From: Lachnospiraceae bacterium
GTDB lineage: Bacteria; Bacillota; Clostridia; Lachnospirales; Lachnospiraceae
Direction: 5' to 3'
DNA: 38,026 bases
Assembly: GCA_017617005.1 (NCBI GenBank)
Contig: JAFZWW010000098.1
Span: 1 to 38,026 of the forward strand
The notes beneath the pieces are model-generated. The model did no database searches and had not been told where the DNA came from. It worked only from the letters and a program-made list of their open reading frames with translations. This document shows, one piece after another, positions 7,315-16,031 of the stretch (position 1 is its first letter; each line of letters opens with the position of its first letter). The position numbers and the translations under genes were made by a program.

Positions 7315-9441
7315 ATGTCAGAGATCGCAGCAAACGAAAACGTAAATATTGAGGAGATCTTCGGATCGAAAGTCTTTACCCTCGGCAAAATGAAGGAAAG
7401 GCTTCCCGAGGATGTATATAAAGAGGTCTCCGGCATAATGCAGAAGGGCGGAGAACTATCCAAGAAATCCGCTGATATCGTGGCCGGAGCAATGAAGGAC
7501 TGGGCAGTGGAGAACGGTGCGACCCACTACACCCACTGGTTCCATCCCCTGACCGGCATCACCGCCGAAAAGCACGATTCCTTCGTTACCCATCCCGACA
7601 ATATGGGAAGGATGATCATGGAATTTTCCGGAAAAGAGCTCATCAAGGGTGAGCCCGATGCTTCCTCATTCCCTTCGGGCGGACTCAGGGCAACATTCGA
7701 AGCAAGGGGATATACGGTATGGGATATCACTTCCCCCGCATTCCTTAAGGAGGATGCCACCGGTGTCATTCTCTGCATCCCCACCGCATTCTGCTCATAC
7801 ACCGGTGAGGCCCTCGATAAAAAGACACCGCTCCTGCGTTCGATGGAAGCGGTATCCGAACAGGCACTCCGTATCGTTAAGCTCTTCGGTGACACCAATG
7901 CCACCAAGGTAACTCCCTCCGTGGGACCCGAGCAGGAATATTTCCTTGTAGACAGGGCTAAGTATTTAAAGCGTCCCGACATGGTATTTGCGGGAAGAAC
8001 CCTTTTCGGAGCACCTGCACCCAAGGGCCAGGAAATGGATGACCACTACTTCGGTGCGATCAGGGAGAGAGTCGGAGCCTTCATGAAGGATCTCAATCTC
8101 GAACTCTGGAAGCTCGGCGTAACAGCCAAGACCCAGCACAACGAGGTCGCTCCCGCACAGCATGAGCTCGCACCCATCTACGAGACCGCAAATATCGCGG
8201 TAGACCATAACCAGATAATAATGGAGACCATGAAGAAGGTTGCGGAGCGCAGAGGCCTTCACTGTCTCCTGAATGAAAAGCCTTATAACTGTGTAAACGG
8301 AAGCGGTAAGCACAATAACTGGTCGCTTACAACCGACACGGGTGTCAATCTTCTCGACCCCGGATACACTCCTGAGGCCAATGTACAGTTCCTTCTCGTT
8401 CTTGCCTGCATTCTCAAGGCTGTTGACGAGCATGCGGACCTTCTCAGACAGAGTGCGGCCAATGTTGGCAACGAGCACAGACTCGGTGCGGATGAAGCAC
8501 CTCCCGCGATCATCAGCGTATTCCTCGGAGAACAGCTCGAGGATGTCGTAAAGCAGCTGATCGAGACCGGTTCCGCAGATCATTCGATCCACGGCGGAAA
8601 GCTTGTCACCGGTGTTTCCACACTTACCGATATCGAGAAGGATGCAACCGACAGAAACCGTACTTCACCCTTCGCATTTACCGGTAACAAATTCGAGTTC
8701 CGTATGGTAGGAAGCTCGGATTCGATCGCCGATGCAAATACAGCAATCAACACCATCGTTGCGGAGAGCTTCTGCGATGCGGCTGATATTCTTGAGAAGG
8801 CCGACAATTTTGAACTTGCCTGCCACGATCTTATCAAGAAGTATCTTGCAGAGCATGTAAGGATCATCTTCTCCGGCGACGGTTATTCCGAGGCATGGCT
8901 TGAAGAGGCCGAAAAGAGGGGACTTCCCAATATCCGTACAATGGTGGATGCCGCAAGCGCACTTACCACCGACAAGTCGGTTGCACTTTTCGAAAGATTC
9001 GGAATCTATACAAGGGTTGAGCTCGAGTCCCGTGAAGAGATCGTTTACGAGATCTATTCCAAGAGCATCAACATCGAAGCAAAGACCATGATCGGCATGG
9101 CAAGAAAGCTCTACATCCCCGCTGTGGTAAAGTATGAGCGAACCCTTGCCGAGACCGTTAACAATGTAAAGGCAGCAGGCGCAGATGCCGCAGCCGTATC
9201 GAAGATCCTTTCCGAGGTATCGGCTCTTCTTGCACAGACCCTTGATGCCGTCGAGAATCTCGAGAAGATCTCCGCCGAGGCCAAGGCAATGAGCTTCGGC
9301 AAGGCTCAGGCAGTCTTTTACAGGGACAATGTTGTTCCCGCAATGGCACTTCTCAGAACTCCTGTGGATAAGCTCGAGACACTTGTCGATAAGAGAATGT
9401 GGCCCGTACCTACCTACGAAGATCTGATGTTTGAGGTATAA
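7315..9441 (+). CDS. glnN: Glutamine synthetase type III
   Basis: A 708-residue GSIII-type glutamine synthetase that makes glutamine from glutamate, ammonia and ATP in the cytoplasm. Length is typical of GSIII (about 700-730) and well above GSI/GSII. The GSIII N-terminal domain is recognised by [11 protein letters not shown] (71-81) and [18 protein letters not shown]. The catalytic core shows [10 protein letters not shown] (204-213), the ammonium/metal segment [13 protein letters not shown] (272-284) and the ATP loop [11 protein letters not shown] (328-338); [10 protein letters not shown] follows. It has its own promoter, and a DUF815 ATPase starts 6 nt after its stop. No GlnR or PII gene lies nearby. 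Confidence 0.97.
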   Translation: MSEIAANENVNIEEIFGSKVFTLGKMKERLPEDVYKEVSGIMQKGGELSKKSADIVAGAMKDWAVENGATHYTHWFHPLTGITAEKHDSFVTHPDNMGRMIMEFSGKELIKGEPDASSFPSGGLRATFEARGYTVWDITSPAFLKEDATGVILCIPTAFCSYTGEALDKKTPLLRSMEAVSEQALRIVKLFGDTNATKVTPSVGPEQEYFLVDRAKYLKRPDMVFAGRTLFGAPAPKGQEMDDHYFGAIRERVGAFMKDLNLELWKLGVTAKTQHNEVAPAQHELAPIYETANIAVDHNQIIMETMKKVAERRGLHCLLNEKPYNCVNGSGKHNNWSLTTDTGVNLLDPGYTPEANVQFLLVLACILKAVDEHADLLRQSAANVGNEHRLGADEAPPAIISVFLGEQLEDVVKQLIETGSADHSIHGGKLVTGVSTLTDIEKDATDRNRTSPFAFTGNKFEFRMVGSSDSIADANTAINTIVAESFCDAADILEKADNFELACHDLIKKYLAEHVRIIFSGDGYSEAWLEEAEKRGLPNIRTMVDAASALTTDKSVALFERFGIYTRVELESREEIVYEIYSKSINIEAKTMIGMARKLYIPAVVKYERTLAETVNNVKAAGADAAAVSKILSEVSALLAQTLDAVENLEKISAEAKAMSFGKAQAVFYRDNVVPAMALLRTPVDKLETLVDKRMWPVPTYEDLMFEV

Positions 9442-9446
9442 ATCCC

Positions 9447-10751
9447 ATGGATAGGATCACGTCCAGATTTCTAATATACGGAGGTCTTCCCGAAGACTCG
9501 GTCCTTATGCAGCTTGCGGAAGTCTGCAGGACTCTTCGTGCGGGCGAATATGATCTGGGCGAGGTCACTTCGCATGTTTATGCCCAGATCAAGAAGATCC
9601 TTGTCATATCCACCGATTACAATTTTGACGGAAATCTCTGGCAGAATTACCTCACATACCTTCTTGTGACCGCAGAGAATCCCTTTACACTCACCGCCGA
9701 AAAGACCGGCGGAAGCGAGGGAACGGTCAATCATTTCGCAAAGAGTGATTTTGCGGCATTCATAGAGCTGTTCCACTATGATTTTTCGTGGATAGAAGAC
9801 CTCCTTCAGACGGATGTCTTCAGCTGCATCACGGAATACAAGGCCATCGAAAAGCCTTCCCTTATGTACAACGGAAGCGTCAGCGAGAAGGTCAGGGCTC
9901 TTTCCGACAAGCTCTCGAAGGCTGCGGATCCCGATGAATTCTTCCGCATCATGACCGGCTTCTACAAGGATTACGGCGTCGGAATGTTCGGACTCAACAA
10001 GGCATTCCGTATCGCGGATGCACCTGACGGAAGTGTCATATTTAAACCCGTTGCCAATATGGAGCATGTCGTTTTAAGCGACCTCCACGGATATGAGATC
10101 CAGAAGGCCAAGCTTATTGAGAATACCGAGGCATTTGTCGAGGGAAGGAAGGCCAATAATGTTCTTCTTTTCGGTGACAGCGGAACCGGCAAGTCAACGA
10201 GCATCAAGGCCATAGTCAATGAGTACTATGACAGGGGCCTCAGAATGATAGAGATCTACAAGTATCAGTTCAGGTTCTTAAGCCAGCTGATCTCGCAGAT
10301 CAAGAACAGAAATTATAAGTTCATCATATATATGGATGATCTTTCTTTTGAAGAGGATGAATCGGAATATAAGTTCCTGAAGGCTGTCATCGAGGGCGGT
10401 CTTGAGACGAGACCCGACAATATCCTTATTTATGCGACCTCCAACAGGCGTCACCTTGTGCGCGAGATGTGGACGGACAGGGACGATGTTGAGCAGAATG
10501 CGGATATCCACAGGTCTGATACGATGGAAGAAAAGCTATCCCTGGCTAACCGTTTCGGTGTGACGATCGGCTATTACAAGCCCGACAGGCAGCTTTTCCA
10601 CGATATAGTAAAGGCTCTTGCCGACAGGAACGGCATCGTGATGGACGAGAAGGAGCTCTACCTTCTGAGCGACAGGTGGGAGATGAGCCACGGCGGTCTT
10701 TCAGGCAGATGTGCCGGCCAGTTTATCAATCATCTTCTTTCGGAAAAATAG
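9447..10751 (+). CDS. DUF815 family AAA-type ATP-binding protein
   Basis: A 434-residue protein of the DUF815 P-loop family; its cellular role is not established. The ATPase domain fills the C-terminal half: Walker A GDSGTGKST at residues 243-251, Walker B FIIYMDDLSFE around 292-302, and sensor-like YATSNRRHLV followed by the arginine-rich segment. The N-terminal half (1-220) is an uncharacterised alpha/beta region. The start ATG 9447 is only 6 nt after glutamine synthetase, so the pair is likely one transcript, ending before the tRNA promoter at 10755. A link to nitrogen metabolism is only positional. Confidence 0.87.
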   Translation: MDRITSRFLIYGGLPEDSVLMQLAEVCRTLRAGEYDLGEVTSHVYAQIKKILVISTDYNFDGNLWQNYLTYLLVTAENPFTLTAEKTGGSEGTVNHFAKSDFAAFIELFHYDFSWIEDLLQTDVFSCITEYKAIEKPSLMYNGSVSEKVRALSDKLSKAADPDEFFRIMTGFYKDYGVGMFGLNKAFRIADAPDGSVIFKPVANMEHVVLSDLHGYEIQKAKLIENTEAFVEGRKANNVLLFGDSGTGKSTSIKAIVNEYYDRGLRMIEIYKYQFRFLSQLISQIKNRNYKFIIYMDDLSFEEDESEYKFLKAVIEGGLETRPDNILIYATSNRRHLVREMWTDRDDVEQNADIHRSDTMEEKLSLANRFGVTIGYYKPDRQLFHDIVKALADRNGIVMDEKELYLLSDRWEMSHGGLSGRCAGQFINHLLSEK

Positions 10752-10754
10752 GGC

Positions 10755-10783
10755 TTGCATTTTCAGGTTACTTTCATTATAAT
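10755..10783 (+). promoter_or_regulatory. Sigma-A promoter for the tRNA-Gln gene
   Basis: TTGCAT (10755-10760), 17-nt spacer, perfect TATAAT (10778-10783). The start site would fall about 13 nt before the tRNA 5' end. The promoter overlaps no coding sequence and begins 4 nt after the DUF815 stop. Confidence 0.75.
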
Positions 10784-10802
10784 GTGTTTTCGTAACGCAC
10801 AT

Positions 10803-10875
10803 AGGGCTATAGCCAAATGGTAAGGCAGCGGATTCTGATTCCGTCATTTTCAAGGTTCGAGTCCTTGTAGCCCTG
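10803..10875 (+). tRNA. tRNA-Gln (anticodon CTG)
   Basis: A complete cloverleaf: acceptor arms AGGGCTA (10803-10809) and TAGCCCT (10868-10874), D stem GCC/GGC, and anticodon stem GCGGA/TCCGT with loop TTCTGAT, giving anticodon CTG at 10835-10837 and reading CAG. The variable loop is CATTTT and the T arm is CAAGG-TTCGAGT-CCTTG. The discriminator is G10875, and the CCA end is not encoded. One G:T pair closes the anticodon stem. It is a stand-alone unit with its own promoter and intrinsic terminator. Confidence 0.95.
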
Positions 10876-10882
10876 CTCGAGG

Positions 10883-10910
10883 CCGAGGACACAGTCCTCG
10901 GTCATTTTTT
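10883..10910 (+). terminator. Intrinsic terminator of the tRNA-Gln gene
   Basis: CCGAGGAC (10883-10890), loop ACA, GTCCTCGG (10894-10901), then TCATTTTTT. A perfect 8-bp stem with a T-tract. Confidence 0.9.
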
Positions 10911-10930
10911 ATACATTTTTAGGAGTTTTA

Positions 10931-12139
10931 ATGGACGGCAACAATCAGCAGTTTCAACAGCAGGCGCAGCCCCAGGGCGGTCCTGCGAATCAATATTATC
11001 AACAGCCCCAGCCGCAGTACGGTCAGTACACCCAGCAGGGTCAGCCTCAGTACACCCGGCAGCCACAGTACTATCAGACCATACCGGGACAGGGTTTTGA
11101 TCCCTTTGCCATGCCCGGCTACTATCAGCAGCCCGCTCCCTTTGACGTGAAGGGTGCAAAAAAGCATTTCAGCGGTATCGGCCTCAGCTATTTTCTTTTC
11201 GGGGTCATTGCGACTGTTGTCCAGATCATCGCTTATTTCGTGATAGATGCGTTAAATCCCGGCCTTTGGGATAATTACCTGTTCACTCTGCTTGTGGGCC
11301 TGCTCCCGATGTATCTTTTCGGTGCGCCCGTATGTGTTCTTCTTATGAAGAAGATCCCTTCGGAAAAGCCTGAGCGCGGACCCTGGGGATTCGGAAGATT
11401 CATTGCCGGACTCATAATTGCGGTCGGTCTGATGTATATCGGAAGCTTCATCGGAACGTATATCGGACTTCTGATCGAAAGCTTTGCGCCCGAAGCGACC
11501 GCCTCGACCAATGCAGTGCAGGAAATGGTCTTCTCCGGAAATACGCTGATCAACGTTGTATTCATGGTATTCGTGGGACCTGTGGTCGAGGAACTTCTTT
11601 TCAGAAAGCTCCTCTGTGACAGGCTCAGGATCTATGGTGAAGCCGTGACAGTCTGGATCTCGGGATTTATGTTCGGTCTCTTCCACGGAAACCTTACCCA
11701 GTTTGTGTACGCTTTCTTACTCGGATGTCTTCTCGCATATGTATATCTGAAGACCGGAAGGATAACGGTCACGATAGCTTATCATATGCTCCTTAATTTC
11801 ATAGGAAGCGTGCTCCCGCTCCTTGCACTTTCCGCTGCGGATATTGACGGCATGCAGGAGATACTCTCGAGCGGTGATGCGGATCTGGTGACACAGTTTG
11901 TGGAGGACAATATAGAATCATTTGCGATATATGTTCTGTATGCCCTTTCGATATTCGGATTTATGATAATCGGTCTGCTGCTTCTCATTATTTTCGCGGC
12001 ATGCGGCAAGATCAGGTTCAGGCCCGGACGCTACACCCTCCCTTCCGGAAAGAGGTTCGGGATTGTTATAATAAATGTGGGAATGATCCTGTTCATCCTT
12101 TCGGAAATAGCAGAGATCTTAATAAATATGTTTGCGTAA
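10931..12139 (+). CDS. CPBP family intramembrane glutamic endopeptidase
   Basis: A 402-residue multi-pass membrane protein of the CPBP (CAAX/Abi-like) protease family. The catalytic motifs are EELLFR (220-225), FHGN (251-254) and HMLLN (285-289), each within membrane segments; about eight hydrophobic segments follow residue 80. Residues 1-70 are an unstructured cytoplasmic tail dominated by Gln, Pro and Tyr. Substrates of bacterial CPBP proteases are mostly unknown; some act in prenyl-protein or bacteriocin-immunity settings, and nothing here points to a bacteriocin. The Shine-Dalgarno is AGGAG (10920-10924). The acyl-ACP thioesterase follows by 10 nt. Confidence 0.92.
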   Translation: MDGNNQQFQQQAQPQGGPANQYYQQPQPQYGQYTQQGQPQYTRQPQYYQTIPGQGFDPFAMPGYYQQPAPFDVKGAKKHFSGIGLSYFLFGVIATVVQIIAYFVIDALNPGLWDNYLFTLLVGLLPMYLFGAPVCVLLMKKIPSEKPERGPWGFGRFIAGLIIAVGLMYIGSFIGTYIGLLIESFAPEATASTNAVQEMVFSGNTLINVVFMVFVGPVVEELLFRKLLCDRLRIYGEAVTVWISGFMFGLFHGNLTQFVYAFLLGCLLAYVYLKTGRITVTIAYHMLLNFIGSVLPLLALSAADIDGMQEILSSGDADLVTQFVEDNIESFAIYVLYALSIFGFMIIGLLLLIIFAACGKIRFRPGRYTLPSGKRFGIVIINVGMILFILSEIAEILINMFA

Positions 12140-12149
12140 GGAACAGAAC

Positions 12150-12851
12150 ATGTACGAATATGACATACGTATCGGTTACAGCCAGGTAGATGAGGAGCGC
12201 AGGCTCAGCATCCCCGCACTGATAGATATTCTTCAGGACAGCTCGACTTTTCAGTCGGAGGATCTCGGACTAGGGATCTCGTATTGCAGGGAAAAGAAAG
12301 TATTCTGGGTTCTCAACAGCTGGCAGGTCGAGATAGACCGCCTTCCGGAGCTATGCGAAAGAGTGACGGTATTTACCTTTCCCGTTGATTTCAACCGCTT
12401 TGTCGGAAGAAGGTGCTTTGGCATCCGCGTGGGAAATGACATCATTGTCAGGGCATTTACGACATGGGCGCTTCTTGATACCGAGACCTTCAAGCCCGCC
12501 CTACTTACAGAGGAGATGCTTGAGCGATATCAGACTGAAGAGGCACTCCCGATGGGCAAGATCTCCCGTAAGATCCATGTTCCCGAGGGAGGGACACAGG
12601 CAACCCCGATGAAGATCGAGGCAATCCACCTCGATCCCAACCATCACGTAAATAACGGCAAATTCGTACAGATAGCCGCATCGTACGTTCCCGGAGGAAG
12701 GGCACGCACAGGTTTCAGGGCCCAGTATCTGAACCAGGCGTTCCTCGGTGATACGATATATCCCAGAGTATTCGACCTCGGAGAAGACGGCTACATTGTT
12801 TCTCTTGAAAACGGAGACGGCGCACCCTATGCCGTAATGGAATTCAAATGA
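12150..12851 (+). CDS. Acyl-ACP thioesterase
   Basis: A 233-residue double hot-dog acyl-ACP thioesterase of the plant-FatA/FatB-like bacterial family. It hydrolyses acyl-ACP to free fatty acid and so may adjust chain length or release fatty acids. The first hot-dog opens YDIRIGYSQVDEERRLS with the internal helix LIDILQDSSTFQSEDLG; the second holds the active-site segment NHHVNN (164-169) with the catalytic Asn and His. The frame is open from a TTG at 12132, but TAAGGA at 12137-12142 precedes ATG 12150 by a suitable gap. It overlaps cvfB by 4 nt (ATGA), showing translational coupling. Confidence 0.9.
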   Translation: MYEYDIRIGYSQVDEERRLSIPALIDILQDSSTFQSEDLGLGISYCREKKVFWVLNSWQVEIDRLPELCERVTVFTFPVDFNRFVGRRCFGIRVGNDIIVRAFTTWALLDTETFKPALLTEEMLERYQTEEALPMGKISRKIHVPEGGTQATPMKIEAIHLDPNHHVNNGKFVQIAASYVPGGRARTGFRAQYLNQAFLGDTIYPRVFDLGEDGYIVSLENGDGAPYAVMEFK

Positions 12852-13699
12852 TAAAAACCGGTTACAGACAAAAATTAAAAGTAGTAAAGAAGGTTGAGTT
12901 CGGAGTCTACCTTTCCGAAGAAGGAGCTGGAGACAAGGCGGAGGAAAGAGTCCTCCTGCCGGCATCGAGAGTGCCCGAAGGAACTGCCGTGGGTACCGAG
13001 CTCGATGTTTTCGTATACCGTGATTCCGAGGACAGGCAGATCGCAACGCTTGAGACTCCGCGCGTCGTGATAGGAACGCTCGCAAGGCTCAGGGTCGTGC
13101 AAGTCACCAAAATAGGCGCTTTCCTTGACTGGGGACTTGAAAAGGACCTCTTCCTTCCCTATGCACAGCAGACCTATAAGGTTTCGGAGGGCGATGAGAT
13201 ACTCGTCACGATGTATGCAGACAAATCCGACAGGCTCTGCGCGAAGATGGATGTTTACAAAAGCCTCGAGGACAGGTCTGAATACAAAAAAGATGACACG
13301 GTTGTCGGAACAGTTTATCTGATCAGTGAGAACTTCGGCGCATTTGTAGCCGTGGACGATAAATATTCCGCACTTATCCCCAAAAAGGAGATGTTCGGAG
13401 CGGCGGAGAAGATAGTTGCCGGAAGTAAGATCACCGCAAGGGTCGCAAGGGTTCTTGAAGACGGAAGGTTAGAGCTTGCGGTCCGCGACAAGGGATATGT
13501 CCAGAGAAATGAGGACGCTGAGAAGATCTTCGAGATGATCAAGGCTGCGGGCGGAAAGCTCGATTTCTACGACAAGAGCGAACCCGAGCTCATCCGCGAG
13601 AGGACCGGCATGAGCAAGAACGAGTTTAAGCGTGCCGTCGGAAAGCTGCTCAAAGAGGATAAGATCACCATCGGCGACGGAACCATAAGCCTCAGATAG
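12848..13699 (+). CDS. cvfB: S1 RNA-binding domain protein CvfB
   Basis: A 283-residue CvfB (YitL-like) protein. The family has three S1-type OB folds and a C-terminal winged helix, and binds RNA; in Staphylococcus it influences virulence gene expression. Here the OB folds cover roughly 1-70, 72-135 and 148-215. The second contains GAFLDWGLEKDLFLP and the third GAFVAVDDKYSALIP, both typical S1 strands. The winged helix is about 222-283 and ends ITIGDGTISLR. Its ATG overlaps the thioesterase stop as ATGA. No terminator with a T-tract follows; the next element is a palindromic repeat. Confidence 0.92.
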   Translation: MIKTGYRQKLKVVKKVEFGVYLSEEGAGDKAEERVLLPASRVPEGTAVGTELDVFVYRDSEDRQIATLETPRVVIGTLARLRVVQVTKIGAFLDWGLEKDLFLPYAQQTYKVSEGDEILVTMYADKSDRLCAKMDVYKSLEDRSEYKKDDTVVGTVYLISENFGAFVAVDDKYSALIPKKEMFGAAEKIVAGSKITARVARVLEDGRLELAVRDKGYVQRNEDAEKIFEMIKAAGGKLDFYDKSEPELIRERTGMSKNEFKRAVGKLLKEDKITIGDGTISLR

Positions 13700-13721
13700 G
13701 TGAACAGGGGGACGGTTCACC
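13699..13721. repeat. REP-like palindromic element
   Basis: Arms GGTGAAC (13699-13705) and GTTCACC (13715-13721) flank AGGGGGACG. From memory, similar G-rich palindromes with GTGAAC/GTTCAC arms recur in clostridial and other genomes next to REP-associated tyrosine transposases. It begins at the last base of the cvfB stop codon. Only one copy occurs in this window and no transposase is present. Confidence 0.5.
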
Positions 13722-13728
13722 TCCGTTG

Positions 13729-13757
13729 TTTACTTTTGTTTACATAAGTAGTATAAT
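13729..13757 (+). promoter_or_regulatory. Sigma-A-type promoter for the YjfB gene
   Basis: TTTACT (13729-13734), 17-nt spacer, perfect TATAAT (13752-13757). It lies 46 nt upstream of the YjfB-family start. No sigma-28 pattern (TAAA then CCGAT) is seen in this gap. Confidence 0.6.
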
Positions 13758-13802
13758 ATCCGTACTAAAAGGGAATGAGTTCTTTCTCCCGGGGGGAAAC
13801 AT

Positions 13803-14000
13803 ATGGATATGGGTCTTGTTAATATGGCCGTTAACTTTAAACAGGCGACCACTATGGCTGACATCAGCACCGCGATCCTTGCCAAAGCTCTTGATACAGG
13901 AAGAGATATGGGTCAGGGAATGGTCGAACTTATAGATTCTGCCGCTATGGAGAGAAGCGTGAATCCCATGGTTGGCGGAAATATCGATGTGTCGGTATGA
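13803..14000 (+). CDS. YjfB family small protein (putative motility-associated)
   Basis: A 65-residue protein of the YjfB family, annotated in databases as putative motility protein without a proven function. Features are a short hydrophobic-amphipathic helix MAVNFKQATTMADISTAILAKALD and a C-terminal Gly/Met-rich stretch. An SD-like GGGGGGAA (13792-13799) precedes ATG 13803; ATG 13809 is an alternative. It is a monocistronic unit bounded by its own promoter and a strong terminator, with a flagellar locus elsewhere in the window. The motility association is from the family name, not from the local genes. Confidence 0.75.
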   Translation: MDMGLVNMAVNFKQATTMADISTAILAKALDTGRDMGQGMVELIDSAAMERSVNPMVGGNIDVSV

Positions 14001-14021
14001 CAATATGAAAATACTTCTGAG

Positions 14022-14050
14022 CGCCCCGGATTTTCCGGGGCGTTACTTTT
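14022..14050 (+). terminator. Intrinsic terminator after the YjfB gene
   Basis: CGCCCCGGA (14022-14030), loop TTT, TCCGGGGCG (14034-14042), then TTACTTTTT. A 9-bp perfect GC-rich stem. Confidence 0.85.
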
Positions 14051-14073
14051 TGCTAATTTTTACCATATAATTC

Positions 14074-14102
14074 TTGTTTTTTTGTATATTTTTGTGTATA
14101 TT
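14074..14102 (+). promoter_or_regulatory. Sigma-A-type promoter for the CdaR-ftsEX run
   Basis: TTGTTT (14074-14079), 17-nt spacer, TATATT (14097-14102) in an AT-rich stretch. The start site would be near 14109, giving a leader of about 60 nt that contains an imperfect GGAGG/CCTCC hairpin (14110-14127). Confidence 0.55.
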
Positions 14103-14170
14103 ATCTATTGGAGGTTTATGGGCCTCCGTTTGGGTTCGTTACAGTTTCATAGTTTTTGACGGGGTAATTT

Positions 14171-15271
14171 ATGATATCTAATCAAATACTTCAGGCAACA
14201 TTGGACGGGTTAAAGCAGATCGCGAGAGTCGATCTTGCCATCACGGATCCCGAGGGCAGATGCGTTGTATCCACAGGAGATATTGCGGGTCTTTCCAAGG
14301 ATGCCGTTGAATTCGCATCATCCGGCGCTGATTCCCAGGAGATAAAGGGGAACCAGTATTTCAAGATCTACGATGACCAGACCCTTGAATATGTACTGGC
14401 TGTTGCCGGTGCCGGAGAGGACGTTTATACCCTCGGCAAGATGGCGGCTTTCCAGGTACAGAGTCTTTCGGTTGCTTACAGGGAAAGATTCGACAAGGAT
14501 AATTTCTTCAAGAATCTCCTTCTTGATAACCTTCTTCTCGTGGACATCTACAGCAGGTCCAAGAAGCTTCATATTGCCAATGACGTCCCCAGGGTTGTCA
14601 TCCTCACCGAGGCATCCAACACCAAGGATATCAATATACTCGAGACCGTCAGAACCTTCTGCTTATCAAGACCCAGGGATTTCGTCACTGCGGTCGATGA
14701 GACGGATGTTGTTGTGGTTATGGAATTCGAACAGCCCATGACCAGACCCGACATGCAGGAAGCGGAGATCGAAGAGACTACCGCAGGCCTCAGGAATGCT
14801 CTTGCGGAAGCCGGAGCTGTGGGCATCAAGATCGCATACGGAAGCGTTGCCTCCGAGATAAAGGAAGTAAGCCGTTCCTACAAGGAAGCCAGAATGGCTG
14901 CCGACGTAGGAAGGATATTCTTTGAGGAAAGAGAGATCATCTCATACAGCGGACTCGGAATCGGAAGACTTATCTATCAGCTTCCCATCCCTCTCTGCCG
15001 TCTTTTCATCAAGGAGATCTTCGACGGCAAGGATATCGATGAGTTCGATGACGAGATCCTTCCCACCATCGATAAGTTCTTTGAGAATTCCCTCAATGTA
15101 TCGGAGACTTCCAGACAGCTGTTCATTCACAGGAACACGCTGGTCTACAGACTTGATAAGATTCAGAAGACCACGGGCCTTGACCTGAGGGTATTTGATG
15201 ATGCGATCACCTTCAAGATCGCACTTATGGTCGTCAAGTACATGAAATACATGAAGAAGAACGAATATTGA
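14171..15271 (+). CDS. CdaR/PucR-type helix-turn-helix regulator
   Basis: A 366-residue transcription factor of the CdaR/PucR class. The N-terminal about 125 residues resemble a sugar-diacid-recognition (PAS-like) sensor: LKQIARVDLAITDPEGRCVV. A central GGDEF-like/PucR middle region follows (about 150-275), and the C-terminal HTH_30 is about 305-350: NVSETSRQLFIHRNTLVYRL followed by LDKIQKTTGLDL. The ligand is not deducible. It lies 13 nt upstream of ftsE with no terminator between, so it is the first gene of the division/wall operon and may control it. The Shine-Dalgarno is a weak GGGG (14160-14163). Confidence 0.85.
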   Translation: MISNQILQATLDGLKQIARVDLAITDPEGRCVVSTGDIAGLSKDAVEFASSGADSQEIKGNQYFKIYDDQTLEYVLAVAGAGEDVYTLGKMAAFQVQSLSVAYRERFDKDNFFKNLLLDNLLLVDIYSRSKKLHIANDVPRVVILTEASNTKDINILETVRTFCLSRPRDFVTAVDETDVVVVMEFEQPMTRPDMQEAEIEETTAGLRNALAEAGAVGIKIAYGSVASEIKEVSRSYKEARMAADVGRIFFEEREIISYSGLGIGRLIYQLPIPLCRLFIKEIFDGKDIDEFDDEILPTIDKFFENSLNVSETSRQLFIHRNTLVYRLDKIQKTTGLDLRVFDDAITFKIALMVVKYMKYMKKNEY

Positions 15272-15284
15272 CAGGTAGATTTAA

Positions 15285-16031
15285 ATGACCAGAAGAGAAA
15301 GAATAAAAGCTGAACGTGACAAGTTCATAGAGGAGAACGGAATAATCTTCCTTGATGATGTCAGCATGAATTATCCCGAGAAAGGAAATCCTGCGGTCAA
15401 GAATGTCACACTCAGGATAGACAAGGGCGAATTCGTATTCATCGTAGGAGACAGCGGATCGGGTAAATCGACCCTGCTCAAGCTTCTCTTAAGAGAGATA
15501 GTTCCGACCGGCGGCGATGTTCATGTAATGGGACAGAACACCAAGAGACTCCGCCACTCACAGATCCCCAAGTTCCGCAGAAATCTCGGAGTCGTATTTC
15601 AGGACTTCAGGCTTCTCAAAGACAGAAACGTATATGAGAACGTTGCATTCGCGCAGCGTATCATCGAAGTTCCTTCAAGAGAGATGAGGAGGAACGTTCC
15701 CAGCATCCTTTCAATGGTAGGACTTGCGGGAAAATATAAGGCAAATGTAAAGAAGCTTTCCGGGGGAGAACAGCAGAGAGTCGCACTTGCGAGAGCACTT
15801 GTCAACAAGCCCTCGATACTCCTTGCCGACGAGCCCACCGGAAATCTCGATCCCAACAACGCATGGGATATCATGGATCTTCTTGCGGAGATCAATGAAC
15901 AGGGAACAACCGTCATCGTTGTCACCCACTCCCCTACGATAGTCAACTCGATGAAGAAGAGAGTTGTTGCAATGAAGCTCGGAGAGATCATAAGCGATGA
16001 GCAGGAAGGGGAATACATAAATGAAGATTAG
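15285..16031 (+). CDS. ftsE: Cell division ATP-binding protein FtsE
   Basis: A 248-residue ABC ATPase. Walker A GDSGSGKST is at 55-63, the FQDFRLL Q-loop is near 105-111, signature LSGGEQQRVALARAL is at 158-172, and Walker B ILLADEPTGNLD is at 178-189. With FtsX it forms a membrane complex that does not transport but transmits ATP-driven motion to a periplasmic/extracellular peptidoglycan hydrolase during division. The N-terminus carries about 20 residues before the ABC domain proper. FtsE assignment is fixed by the overlapping ftsX (11 nt). Confidence 0.96.
   Translation: MTRRERIKAERDKFIEENGIIFLDDVSMNYPEKGNPAVKNVTLRIDKGEFVFIVGDSGSGKSTLLKLLLREIVPTGGDVHVMGQNTKRLRHSQIPKFRRNLGVVFQDFRLLKDRNVYENVAFAQRIIEVPSREMRRNVPSILSMVGLAGKYKANVKKLSGGEQQRVALARALVNKPSILLADEPTGNLDPNNAWDIMDLLAEINEQGTTVIVVTHSPTIVNSMKKRVVAMKLGEIISDEQEGEYINED

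Noticed and set aside
14118..14159. A 13-codon leader ORF (ATG 14118 to TGA 14157) with GGAGG just before it, upstream of the CdaR gene
   Set aside because: The GGAGG is only 3 nt from the ATG, it coincides with the predicted transcription start, and the peptide shows no attenuation-type codon run. Left out as a gene.
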